From Prosopocoilus inquinatus (lineage: Eukaryota; Arthropoda; Insecta; Coleoptera; Lucanidae): a DNA stretch of 64,000 nt. Position 1 is the stretch's first letter, and each line of letters begins with the position of its first letter. The position numbers and the translations under genes were made by a program. This document shows positions 1 to 10,202 of the stretch, piece by piece. The notes below the pieces were generated by a model. That model did no database searches and was not told where the DNA came from. It was given only the letters and a program-made list of their open reading frames with translations. Where the stretch lies: assembly GCA_036172665.1 (NCBI GenBank), contig CM069876.1:5332001-5396000 (forward strand). Direction: 5' to 3'.

Positions 1-776
1 CACATACGATCTAATATAAACCGTTTCCGCGTTATTCAACTTTAAAAAATATTATCGCTCTTGCAGTACCTCAAACAAATTAAAATATCTTTCGAACAAG
101 TGACGTTAGATACTTGTGGTTTTTTTTTTGTAAAAGTTTCGTCTTGAAACGCTTTTTCAGTTACACCGTCAAGAAAAAGTCTCAGCAACATAAGTTCGTA
201 CAAAAATAAATAATAAACTTGAGAATATTCAAACTATGATAATTATTTTTTTAAATGGAATTCCATATTACTTTTTGCCGTTATTAGATCGCTATTTAAT
301 TCTCTGTTCAATGATACAGGGTGTCTCAAATCCTCTGTCTTTAAATGGAACTGTGAAATGTGAAATGCCGATGGAAGTCACACACCCTAACGGTGAAATA
401 ACACGCTTTCAAAAAAATACAAACTATACCACGCGTCTCAATTACTTGGCGAACTTCAACGCAACGGTATAATAAAGAATCGATCAACTTGACCGAGGAA
501 GTAAGGAACGGGAAAACAAAGTGAGTAGACAGAGACAAAATAAAAGACACCAATCAGTGAAATTCGTGACATTAACGCTTTTCAATAGTAAAATAGATCA
601 AGGGTCATGCGAATAGTCTCGATTCGCACTGGAACATTAAAGAAACGACAGATTCGGTGCAAAAAAAATAAAATCATCACATCAACATCGCCAATTGGAG
701 CAAATTAAACGTAAAACAATAGTGATTTTCAGTTGTACACGGCCTATTTCTTGTTTTTTTTTTTTTTTTTGTAAAC
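1..776. other. Gene-free stretch with one transposon-end relic
   Basis: AT-rich, with no convincing gene. The only recognisable item is a short sequence at 316-355 (ACAGGGTGTCTCAAA, then CCTCTGTCTTTAAATG) that recurs on the same strand at 56398-56438. It looks like the terminus of a TACAGGG-class TIR element. The short ORFs here have no domain features and read through this repeat. Confidence 0.5.
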
Positions 777-806
777 GTTTCACAGCCTCATTGGCCGCTT
801 CATCAG
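777..806 (-). ncRNA. Hammerhead ribozyme-like core
   Basis: On the minus strand CTGATGA is followed by a six-pair stem II (GCGGCC / GGCTGT, two G-U wobbles, loop AATGA) and then GAAACGTT. The strand before the core (TTGTA) is complementary to the strand after it (TACAA), as expected for stem I. The palindromic ACGT after GAA could form stem III between two molecules. A T-run flanks it. I could not find target duplications, so the parent element is undefined. Confidence 0.55.
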
Positions 807-2680
807 TACAATCTACAATAAAACAAAAAATGTGTTTACGAACCAAGAATTTACAAATCAGTTAATTATACATCGTCTTACCGAAATGTAAAGGGGGACG
901 AAACAAACACTTTGAAATAATTTGGAACACAAATTACATTGTGAGTACGTTAAGGATAGCGAGCGACAATTAACTAGCACAGATTATTGAACATGGTTTG
1001 AGCCTGGAAGACCGCAATATCTAGTTTTTCCTAAATTTAAAAGAACATTGAATGTGTGAAAGAGAAAAAAATACCTGTAAGCAGCAAGCCAGCACCATGC
1101 ATTTATTAATCTGTATAAACAAATAAAGGAAACTATTTAATTAGGTCATGAGTGTAATATTTAATTTCTTGAAAATCACATGTGATTAATATTATTAGGA
1201 ATCATAATAATATGTAAGGATTCTTTAATCTTTAAAATTTTTCATTATCTACAACAGTTGTCGAAATCAAAGTTGTACTCCCCGCATAACACAGAAGTCG
1301 CGGTTTAGCAGATGAGAGGAAAGACAAAAATCAGAAAGGGTTGTCGCTTACGTGGCCCAAACGAATCCCTCTTGCGTCGGTTCTCGGATGGCCGAGGTTT
1401 TCCCTCTCTAGGCGTTGAAAGTGTAGTCGTCAGGAACGAAAGACAAAAAAAGAGAACGTGCAACAGAAGACTGAGCTATGGTGTCGGATTACTCCCTTGG
1501 AGTCGAACGGCTTCCACACGTACGGTGCGGTGGGGAGGGGACAATGTAACGGCCCCGCCCAAGTTGTTTAAATAAAAGGGGAAACAACAGCAAATTAATA
1601 AAACGCCACCAAACGTGGTTGACAAAATGGCGATCGTACAGAGATGGAGAAAAGAGGAAAACACTCATCTCATGCAAAATCATGAGCAAACGACGCATGT
1701 CGTTAAACAAACCCACTAAGCATAGAATGTTACGTATCATTTCTGAAACGTTTTCAATACAACAACACAGCAACATTTTCAACAAAATGTTGAGAGAATA
1801 TTACAAATGGTATATGGAATGTTATGAAACACCAATGTAATATTACCACATAACAGCATAATAACATTTATTGAAAATATCGAAATAATTTTACAGCTTG
1901 GCATGAAACATTACATAATATTGTTGAAACATGATACTTTTATGATAAAGTTTTGCTTAAATGTTATAATAACAACCCAAATTCAACGATATTTCTCAAT
2001 TATTTAATGCGCCTGTGCGTAATAATATGGCGTCGCAGCTTTTGCTGCTCACTAGTTTCGACAATTTACTAGACTATTTTCCGATTGCTACTAATAGTGC
2101 TGATTGTCGTTGCTGTTCTTAATTTGGGGACATGAAACATCTATTTAATGAACAGGTAAACAGTTTATGGACTAATTTAATACTTCTACTTTACGTATAA
2201 AACTGAATCTGACACCTTAAGTATACTATACATATTATACATATATTTGGAAAATATCTTGTATTAACATATGCGCAATATGTCGCAGATTGAATTTGTA
2301 CTACAACGCTCAACTTAAATGGTACTCCTGCATGCGAACCACCCTTAAGAACATTCAGTGTAAGGGCTACGAAACTGTCAAAACTGTCATTTATGGTGAG
2401 CGTCGTTATCTACCTCCTACCTCTTTCAAATGTTTATTGTTAAAAACGTAAAATGAAAAGGAGTAGGAACGTTAAATCATAGTTTCCTAAAGAAAAATAA
2501 AATATCTGACAACCTTGAAAATTGCTGGTACAAAAAAAAACTGTGGCATCTGGAAGTCATAAGAAATCCAAAAAAAAACATTTTAAAAAATTTCTTTTAT
2601 TACTTTTATTTTTTATTTTTTTCCATAAAATAACGCCATTTCCGTCACCTCATTATTTATGTAAGCGGCATTCATTTCAC
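807..2680. other. Gene-free stretch with a possible LTR start
   Basis: No gene supported. Around 1310-1570 the sequence is richer in G+C than its surroundings and carries a purine tract (GGTGGGGAGGGGACAA) immediately followed by TGTAACGGCCCCGCCC. This is the usual arrangement of a polypurine tract and the 5' end of a gypsy-type 3' LTR. The 87-codon ORF here (1312-1575) crosses that junction and has no recognisable domain. I could not locate the other LTR end. Confidence 0.3.
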
Positions 2681-2964
2681 GATACTTGACCTGCCTTAAG
2701 TACAATATCTGTGCATTAGGTCATGGTCTGCGAATTTATGACTTTTTATGGCCTCGAACGTCGGAGAATAGTTGAAAACGAAGCTCCGCCGGAACATTTA
2801 AGCTGCATTCAGTGACCCTCAAACGATTTCTATGAAAAAGTAAAATAATTTCTATCTGCGTTATTATTGCTATCTGACCAACAGTTGTATAGCAAATTTT
2901 GCTTCTTTTCTTGACCACTATTTGTGGTTTCAATTAAAGACATAGATTCAGAGACACGCTGTAT
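2681..2964 (+). repeat. Dispersed repeat, copy 1 of 2
   Basis: About 280 bp beginning GATACTTGACCTGCC and ending GACACGCTGTA recurs in the same orientation at 57458-57740 with scattered substitutions and small indels. It lies just downstream of the epoxide hydrolase polyadenylation signal. Class unknown; probably a non-autonomous transposon. Confidence 0.75.
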
Positions 2965-3035
2965 GTGAAGTCCCCACTTCACGCATGGGAGTAGGAAAAA
3001 AAAACAATTCATTAATTCTTCTTTTTAAAAAATCC

Positions 3036-3041
3036 TTTATT
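3036..3041 (-). promoter_or_regulatory. Polyadenylation signal of the epoxide hydrolase gene
   Basis: AATAAA on the minus strand, about 30 bases beyond the TAG stop at 3070, followed by T-rich sequence. The 3' UTR would be very short. Confidence 0.7.
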
Positions 3042-3069
3042 AAAATACCCGATGGATTGCTTTTAATGG

Positions 3070-4374
3070 CTATTTTCTTAGTGACACCATTTTGTTGATG
3101 GCAGAGAAAATATCCTCGGCCAAAAGATGGGGCACTTCAAAAGCAGCGAAATGCCCGCCCTCCTTGAAATCGGTCGCTTGTACCAAATTGGCGTATTTAT
3201 CGCGCAGAATCCAATCAGGAAAGTAGGCGATTTCGTACGGAAACCTTGCAACAGCGCACGGAACTGACGTATCAATGGGAATACTAACAAAATATTTACA
3301 TTACATTACTAAAAGGAAAATTAATTAGAAATAATTACCTTTCCAAACGGAGAGCGTATTGGTTCTTGCTACTTGATTCTGCGTACAATCTGCTCGCTGT
3401 CGTAAACGAACCCGTAATCCAATAAAGCATGAGGTTGTCAATGAGTTCATCATAAGTATACTTTTGCAAAAGACCACCGTCTTCTCTTTTTTTATAATTT
3501 CTGTTTGTACCGGTGGAAAATTTCTCTAAAATATAGGCCGCTAGCCCCGCGGGTGAATCGTTTATTCCCACACCTATAAAAAAGCCGCAAGTTTTCCTCG
3601 TGCTTCACTCTTACCCAACTTAAGCTTACCGACAGTATCTGGTTTGGTTGCCTGGATGTGAAAGTATCCCGATTCTTCCAGTAGGTGTTGGAATTTTGAC
3701 TTCAACGGATATAAACTGGTGCCTGCATATTCCTCCGGCACCAAATACGAAGAAAACCAACTCCCAATCAAAATTTTCAATAAACTCCAAGGGCCCGTGG
3801 ACAGGGCAAAGTTGGTGTGCAAACCCTGAATGTGACTTGGGTATAGGGTGGCCAAATTTTTCGCGATGATAGCGCCCCAATCGCCTCCCTGCACATAGAA
3901 TTTTTCGTGTCCAATTCTTATCATAAGATTCCTCATGATTATTGCGACTTCTGCAGCGCCCATTCCAGGTCTTACTGCGCCGTCTGAGTAACCGTAACCC
4001 GGTAAAGAAGGAGCAATTACTTCGAAGGCAAATCCATATTTCTTGTGGACTTTCGTCAAGATGGGGATTATTTTATAAAATTCCCGAACGCTTCCAGGCC
4101 ATCCGTGCAGGATTAACAAGGGATAGACGGGGGTGCCGGAAGGCACTTCGGGCTTAACATGGATGTAATGTATCCTCAGACCTTGTATGTTCGTGCGGAA
4201 TTGAGGAAACTGGTTAAGATAGTTTTCTCGTTTTCGCCAGTCGTATTTGTTTAGCCAATAATCGATGACTTCTTTCAGAGTGTTCGTATTGAAGCCGTAC
4301 TGTTGCTGGATACCTCTTAATGGAGGGGTGAGGACTCGCGTGTTATTCAGTCTGTTTTTTAGATCTTGTATAAC
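3070..4374 (-). CDS. JHEH: Juvenile hormone epoxide hydrolase, exons 2-4
   Basis: Microsomal alpha/beta-hydrolase that opens the epoxide ring of juvenile hormone to the diol. Coding exons on the minus strand are 4374-3630, 3573-3339 and 3283-3070, joined by GT-AG introns of 56 and 55 bp with matching phases (1 and 2). Exon 2 joins exon 1 (20517-20326) in phase 0, giving a predicted protein of 461 residues, normal for the family. Exon 2 begins with the epoxide hydrolase N-terminal domain (DLKNRL...YGFNT...YDWRKRE...NQFPQF). The oxyanion-hole motif HGWPG is near residue 154, the nucleophile Asp in GGDWG near 229, and the catalytic His in GGHFAAFE near 435. There are no stops or frameshifts, so the gene looks functional. 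The ATG-less ORF near 4146 is only the middle of exon 2. An AATAAA lies about 30 bp past the stop. Confidence 0.93.
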
Positions 4375-4900
4375 CTGAGAACAGAAAAATATGTTTATCT
4401 AAATACAGGGTGATTCAAAATAAGACACGGAGAAATAAAGTAACAAGTCTTTTTCTCAACTGTCAAGATAAAACAAATGTGCATTAATCCATAGTGTCTG
4501 TAATAACGTTATATTCTTCACCGAATACCTAAACAAACTTTTTATAATCGGTAAACATCGATTATTTCTCGGATAAGACAAAATCGAACAAGCACGTTGC
4601 ACTGAAAGCTAAAAATCTCGAAAATGGTTAACCGAAGCTATTGAGTAAGTACATTTAATTGGTTCTAAATAATTGGAAGAATAATATTTCTTTGCTAAAT
4701 GTTCCACAAATCTGCTCACAAAAAAAGTTGCAGCATTTTAAAACTGAACGCCCTCTACCTCCTATCTCAGAATTGAGGATTAATTACTACATATTTTTCG
4801 TCCCGAGAAACTCCTACATGTCAATTTTTCAAGCAATACGCCAAAAACTTTAAAAATTATCAAAGAAAATTGAAATTAAAAATTGAATTTAACACCCTAT

Positions 4901-5240
4901 ACAGGGTTACAACTAATGAATGGGCAACTATGGGGATCTCGTAAACTATGAGAGAGACAAAGGTGGTTAAATTATAGAAAAGTTGCGCTATCTTGTGGTC
5001 TAAAAAATATGCAAAGAAATCTTTTCTAGTTTCATTTGTTTTTCAAATATCCTCAAAAAACTGAAAATTCTCATTTTCGAAAACCTCTTAATTTTTCAAG
5101 ACAGAATCATAAAATTCGGTGTTTTTAGATTAAATTCGATGGACAACCTAATGCAATTAAAAAAAATAGGTTAGGATTGACGGTTTCGCAGATACGACTG
5201 TCAACTGTTTCCTTTCTTATGGACGCTACCATCGATATTC
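4901..5240 (+). repeat. Diverged single arm of the 52-54 kb foldback family
   Basis: The order of motifs (ACAGGG end, TATGGGGATCTC, GTTAAATTA, AAGTTGCG, then ATACGACTGTCAACT and TTCTTATGG) matches one arm of the inverted repeat at 52147-54095, though divergent. No opposite arm is present nearby, so this is a half element. Confidence 0.55.
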
Positions 5241-5321
5241 ATAATGTGTGAGCCACAGAATTTTTTTTCAGAGTTGACTGTGAGAAAAATCACGTTTGTC
5301 GTAGCTATATTGAAACTTCTT

Positions 5322-5449
5322 CAATCAAACACTTAAGTCAAGCTTAAATTTAAGTACTGGTTATAATGAGACATTTGATGATACACAACATTCAGTAAAT
5401 CACATTCTAAGCGGTGCTTAAAGTTAAGGTCGACTTAAGTGTTTGGTGC
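5322..5449. mobile_element. Short palindromic MITE
   Basis: About 128 bp with terminal inverted repeats: CCAAACACTTAAG-type sequence at the right end is the complement of CAATCAAACACTTAAG at the left. The interior is AT-rich and non-coding. Confidence 0.6.
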
Positions 5450-5924
5450 AACTGGCCGTTAATGGCTTTTCTTGTATCATAAGCCCATTCGCCGTTTATT
5501 TTTCTTCCATTTCTTAGATAAATTTCAACCAAGCATCGTTTTTGAAGTTCATGAAACACAAAAATCGTTATTTATTCATAAATAAGCAAAAATAAAGAAT
5601 CACAATGACAGTCACTGACACTGACAGTTCTTTTACAACTGCTGTCAGCCCAGTCATGTAAAATAAATATCAGATAGTGTTGTAAGTCGCTAAAATTACC
5701 ACGTTACCTTACACATTCATTTGTTACTGTTTGTTGCAGTTTGTTACCTGTGTATAACTCAAGTAAACCAATGAAAGAAACGGTCAAGGAACATTTTTGA
5801 TTATTTGGGAAAAACGTAAATACTGAAAAAAAGGAAATAAATATTTCATAACCTAAAATGTCTTTCAAGTACAAAGTTTTTTTAATCTCAAACCGGACAG
5901 AAAAATGAAGAGAAAACACTCAAC

Positions 5925-5953
5925 GTTTCGCTATAGATTTATAGCTTCGTCAG
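5925..5953 (-). ncRNA. Hammerhead ribozyme-like core
   Basis: Minus strand reads ACTC, CTGACGA, stem II GCTATA/TATAGC, GAAACGTT, GAGT. The ACTC and GAGT flanks are complementary (stem I) and ACGT can self-pair (stem III). It lies seven bases from an opposite-facing core. Confidence 0.6.
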
Positions 5954-5959
5954 GAGTTC

Positions 5960-5988
5960 CTGACGAAGCTATAAATCTATAGCGAAAC
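5960..5988 (+). ncRNA. Hammerhead ribozyme-like core, probably defective
   Basis: CTGACGA, stem II GCTATA/TATAGC, GAAACGT. The base after ACGT is G, which is not a permitted cleavage nucleotide, and the flanks do not pair well, so this copy is probably inactive. Confidence 0.45.
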
Positions 5989-6212
5989 GTGACATATTTT
6001 GTAGTTTTCTAGACTCTTTAAACAGGATATAGATCTGTCAATTAATTAATTAAAAAAAAAATTAGTCTTAATTTAGTTCTGTTACTTTTCTCTTTCCGGA
6101 CAACTCGTATTTTAGTTTAAAATCATGTTACCTTTTCGTTTCTCTTGACGACTTGTTTCTCTTGACGACTTGTTTCTCTTGACAACTTGTTTATTTACTT
6201 TTTTTTTCACTC

Positions 6213-6241
6213 CTGACGAAGCTATAAATCTATAGCGAAAC
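6213..6241 (+). ncRNA. Hammerhead ribozyme-like core
   Basis: CACTC, CTGACGA, stem II GCTATA/TATAGC, GAAACGTT, GAGTG. The CACTC and GAGTG flanks form a five-pair stem I; ACGT is self-complementary. Confidence 0.6.
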
Positions 6242-6828
6242 GTTGAGTGTTTTCTCTTCATTTTTCTGTCCGGTTTGAGATTAAAAAAACTTTGTAGTTA
6301 CAATTTTCATCGGACAAGAACAAACTTCAATTAAAATGTCTTTCGTTTACATATGAATTTATTTAGTGGAAATACGTAATACTAAATATTGTAAACCTTA
6401 TTTTTAACAAAAGCCAAAAATGTAAAGCGTATTCAGTAGCAAATTAATCAGAAAATTGAATAAAAATCAAATTTTTATTTAAAAGTGTAATTAGTAACTC
6501 CGTCGGGAGATGTCGCCACTTGAGCTGTAATTGGCCCTAAGGGACGCTAACAAATCCGAATCATTAACAGAGTGAAACCCATAAAAATTTATAATTCCCT
6601 CTTACCACATAATAACGTACGAGATACAGATTTTTTTTTTTCAGAGTTAGCTATGAATGAAAGAGATGCACATAGCAATCATGTCTGATATTTGTGTTGT
6701 TAAAATACCGGTAATTTATTTTTAATGTTACCTTACCGGTAGTGTTACCGTAATATTACCAATTACTATTATCCGACCGAAACCGATTTTTTCGTCGAAA
6801 CCGAAACCGAATTTCGGTCCTTTTCTCA

Positions 6829-7036
6829 CACAGAAAAAAATGAGTAGTAAAAAGTAACACAATTGTAGTAAAAATGGAGACAGACACAAATTATAGCAAA
6901 TATTAGAAGAATTGTAATAAATTTTACGATAAGAATAGAGTCCTGCCTCACAATTGTATGAACAATTCCTACAATCCTACGAATATCTCCTACAATTTGT
7001 TTCTGTCTCCATTTTTACTACAACTTTTTTTCTGTG
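6829..7036. mobile_element. MITE inserted in an ACCGAAACCG repeat cluster
   Basis: About 208 bp with inverted ends (CACAGAAAAAAA at left, TTTTTTTCTGTG at right). Complementary blocks follow inside (AGTAAAAATGGAGACAGA against TCTGTCTCCATTTTTACT). It interrupts an older repeat made of ACCGAAACCG and GGTTTCGGT units at 6770-6825 and 7037-7070. A related terminus is at 7121-7200. Confidence 0.6.
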
Positions 7037-7494
7037 CAGTTTCGGCCGAAACCGTAACCGAAACCGAAACTTATACAAAGTAGCTTAAAGATAGTGACAC
7101 TAAAGTCTAGATTAATACACAGAAAAAACTGTGTAATAAAAAGTACTACAATTTGTAAGAAAATAGGGGATTGTTACAAATTGTAGATATGTGTTCCATT
7201 TTTTTCGATCTAATGCGATCAAGTGTTTCGACAAAATCATTCTCTTGATTGTACTTCGACTTTTAACATTTTTACAGCATTTGAAATTTTCATTAGGTCG
7301 TAACTCATTTTTTTAATAGAAACTCATGTGTTTGTTAGCTTAGTTCGATAGAACATTTTCTACTGAGTATGCTGATACCAAATACATATATTTTCTTTGA
7401 AAGTCATTTGAAATAAAGGGAACAAAACATGCTCTATTTTTAATTACTTTTTTAAAGAAAACTAGAAAATTGAATTCTAAACTATTTTTATAGT

Positions 7495-7765
7495 TGTGGA
7501 CTCGAGCGCTTCGGTATTTTTGCCTGGGACGCTCGCGATACCATAGGTACCTTCGGGAAAGCTGCAGAGTAATCTAGTGCGACCGCAAAGACTCTGGACG
7601 TTTCCACGTGTATCGAGAGCGAGCAAAGCAAAATTTCGGGCGCTGCGGGGACAGGTCTTACAGCGAATTAGCGTTATTTGTTAAAATAAGTTTGATTATG
7701 TTTTATTAAAGTGTTTGTTGAAATTATTTGACGAGTATTATTTCCTAACACTATTATGCTCGTAG
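7495..7765. other. GC-rich insertion, possibly a solo LTR
   Basis: A block markedly richer in G+C than its flanks begins TGTGGACTCGAG and ends in an AT-rich LTR-like 3' part. TATAGT occurs directly on both sides (7489-7494, 7766-7771). The right end is not the usual CA, so the LTR reading is tentative. Confidence 0.3.
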
Positions 7766-7837
7766 TATAGTTAGACTTTTTATAAAAGGAATTATATCGG
7801 CTGTTTCAAATTGGGTGTGGCACTTTTTAAGTCAAAC

Positions 7838-7864
7838 GTTTCGTCTTTCCACGACCATCATCAG
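7838..7864 (-). ncRNA. Degenerate hammerhead-like core (left arm)
   Basis: Minus strand CTGATGA, a weak stem II (GTC/GAC with a long loop), GAAACGTT. Stem I is not supported by pairing. Mirror of 9249-9275. Confidence 0.35.
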
Positions 7865-8532
7865 TTTCGATTTTTTAAATACAACTTATGTCTTTTTATT
7901 GTTTTCTATTCTATAGCATTTTTTCTCCTGATTACAATGATATATCACACTTAATAGTTGATATTAATTTGAAGCTTAAATAATTCAGATTTTATATGAA
8001 AATTTTATTTAATACATAATTTCAAATTTTTAGTTCATTTTCTTAGTTATAATGTAAATTATAATAAACTATTTAAAGTTTTTCTGTATCGTTATTTTAA
8101 TAATGCACTGCACTTACAAAAATGAATTTTTACCGAAAACTATCTAGTGGTTCTAATATAACTTGCTAGATCAGTATCTCAGCTTTAGTATAGGAATGAA
8201 AAAGCATAGTTTTTAATTTTGACTCGCACTGTTAGGTTAAAGGAAAAAATGAATACTAATTATACTAAAAATATTTAGATAGATAGATAGAATAGTGCCT
8301 TCTACAAATACATTGGCAGCTAAAACGAATATTTTTGTAATAAATTTGAAAGATACTTTCTATAACAATGTATTTTTTTTAAATTTCTTTAGCACTCAGT
8401 GGCTCTCAACACTTATCTTTATTTTTTTTTTTAATATGATTAAGTTCACTCGTTTTAACCAGTTGAATTTGGCACGTTATATCGGAACCACCATCCATAA
8501 TTTAAACAGGATAAAGTAGGCTTTATATTTTG

Positions 8533-8709
8533 GACCTTGAAACAGTGACTAGCATTAAGATAAATAATAAGGAGGAACTGAGAAGGCGAATATTAGATAC
8601 TTACAGAAATGTTTCGCGAATTCATGTTCGACACGCTAGACAACACATAGGATTAAGAACGAATCTGTGTCTTGAAGGCAGTGGAGGACATTTCGAGGAT
8701 TTACTTTAA
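8533..8709 (+). pseudogene. Transposase C-terminal fragment
   Basis: An open frame without a start runs to TAA at 8709 (58 codons). It reads VTSI, then EELRRRI, then CLEGSGGHFEDLL at the end. The EELRRRI segment and the final CL..GGHFE.LL are characteristic of the C-terminus of mariner-like transposases of the DUF4817-associated type common in insects. The DDE core is absent, so this is a relic. Confidence 0.6.
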
Positions 8710-9248
8710 TTTATTTATTTCACTTTATTTATTTCACAGAGTCATGTTCTTCGTCTATAATTTTTATCCAACTTATTTATTCTGTTCTTGTAATTTAATA
8801 TGTTTATACTGATGTTTATTTGGTTTGTGTTACACACCTCATATCATTTAGTCAATATTTATTGACTTTTCCTCTTCCGACAACTGAATGTTGTTGCTAA
8901 TACTTAACAAATAAAAAAAGAGGTTAGGAATAAATTTACTTATTAAGAAAAAATGACGAAACGATATCAGTTTTTTGTCATATTCCAACTTTACTTGAAA
9001 AAAAGGTATTAAGTATTATACTCACTGAAATCAAAAGAAAAATTGCTTTCGACTAGAATAATAAAAAGATAAGAAAAGGAATAAAAAATTTGAAATTATG
9101 TATTAAATAAAATTTTCATATAAAATCTGAATTATTTAAGCTTCAAATTAATATCAACCATTAAGTCTGATATATCATTGTAATCAGGAGAAAAAATGCT
9201 ATCGAATAGAACAATAAAAAGATATAAGTTGTATTTAAAAAATCGAAA

Positions 9249-9275
9249 CTGATGATGGTCGTGGGAAGACGAAAC
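9249..9275 (+). ncRNA. Degenerate hammerhead-like core (right arm)
   Basis: CTGATGA, weak stem II GTC/GAC, GAAACGTT; flanks do not form a clear stem I. Confidence 0.35.
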
Positions 9276-9939
9276 GTTTGACTTCAATTCTATTACTCTT
9301 ATTCGAAGCAGAATCAAAAAGTGCCTGTAGAAAGTGAAATCAGAATGTCAAAATTATGTAAAATAAAAGAGATACAGAGAGAAAAAGAAAATCGATTTTT
9401 TCACATTTTCATTAATATCTCAAGAAGAAATGAGAAAAGAATCATTCTCTCAATGGATACGAATTAGGCATTGATTTGTGCAACTTTTCTTCCATTTAAC
9501 CGAATTTGTATCTGTTACGGTTTAGGAGATCCCTTCAGTGCACACCCAATTTGAAACAGCCGGTATAATGATTTACAACTGAAAATTTTACAAGTAATTT
9601 AGTATTACAAAAATTAATAAATAATTGAAGTAAAAGCATTTGCTTCATCTAATTCACCTACACCCCACTGTTGATGTATTAGTAAGATGGTTACGTAATA
9701 TGATCAAATACGAGAGTAATCACTTGACCATGAGCATCGTTTTTAATTTTAAAATAGAAGTAGTAGACACAGCGAAAAGTCGACATAAATCTTAAGTCGT
9801 TTCTCAATGGTCCGCAACAAAATAATTGTACAGGGTGAGTATCATGAGAGTATGAGCTTGACGAACCTAAAATGCTACCCAACATAAAATTTTCATGAGT
9901 AACTAAATTCCATAAATTGTTATTTTCCACGATCCAATT

Positions 9940-10127
9940 TGGACATCCTTGACATTAAAAGTAAAAAAGATATAAACTTCAAAGTGTTTTTCGAAACAAT
10001 GCTGTACTCAAACGATGAAAAGTTTGATGTGCTGTTAATTTATGGCGAATATCGAAAAAATGCAGTTACCGTTGAAAAAAAAATTGAACAGGTAACGCTA
10101 TCCCAATTGTCGATATCTCACAAATAA
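9940..10127 (+). pseudogene. DUF4817-type transposase, N-terminal relic
   Basis: The frame contains YSNDEKFDVLLIYGEYRKNA, matching the N-terminal DUF4817 motif of mariner-like transposases (YSN.EK.D.LLIYGE..KNA). It then degenerates. A TACAGGGTGAG terminus lies upstream near 9831. A probable continuation resumes at 12286-12375, after a non-LTR insertion that splits the element. Confidence 0.6.
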
Positions 10128-10202
10128 ATTTTTTAAGTATCTAGAAAGGGATTTAGAGAAAATTGGCCAAAATGTAAGCGAAATCGAGCTCGAACATTCA
10201 TT

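Larger units (their letters stand above)
5867..6332. mobile_element. Ribozyme-bearing retroelement with 12-bp target duplication
   Basis: The 466-bp insertion is bounded by a perfect direct repeat AAAATGTCTTTC (5855-5866 and 6333-6344). The ends are inverted copies of each other (about 5870-5955 against 6207-6297). Three hammerhead-type cores lie inside: minus strand 5925-5953, plus strand 5960-5988 and plus strand 6213-6241, each with the same stem II (GCTATA-AATC-TATAGC). A 17-bp unit (CTTGTTTCTCTTGACGA) is repeated in tandem near 6140-6190. No ORF. The target duplication suggests target-primed reverse transcription rather than DNA transposition. Confidence 0.7.
7794..9566. mobile_element. 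TIR element with transposase relic
   Basis: About 1.77 kb bounded by inverted ends: TATATCGGCTGTTTCAAATT at left and the complement of TATACCGGCTGTTTCAAATT at right. A longer subterminal inverted repeat follows (7838-8035 against 9070-9275), offset at the right by about 250 bp of extra sequence. The interior holds a transposase C-terminal fragment at 8533-8709. Both arms contain a hammerhead-like core. Confidence 0.65.

Noticed and set aside
1312..1575. 87-residue ORF as a gag-pol C-terminus
   Set aside because: No retroviral motif is readable; only the purine tract plus TGTAACGG junction hints at an LTR, so it is mentioned but not called as a gene.
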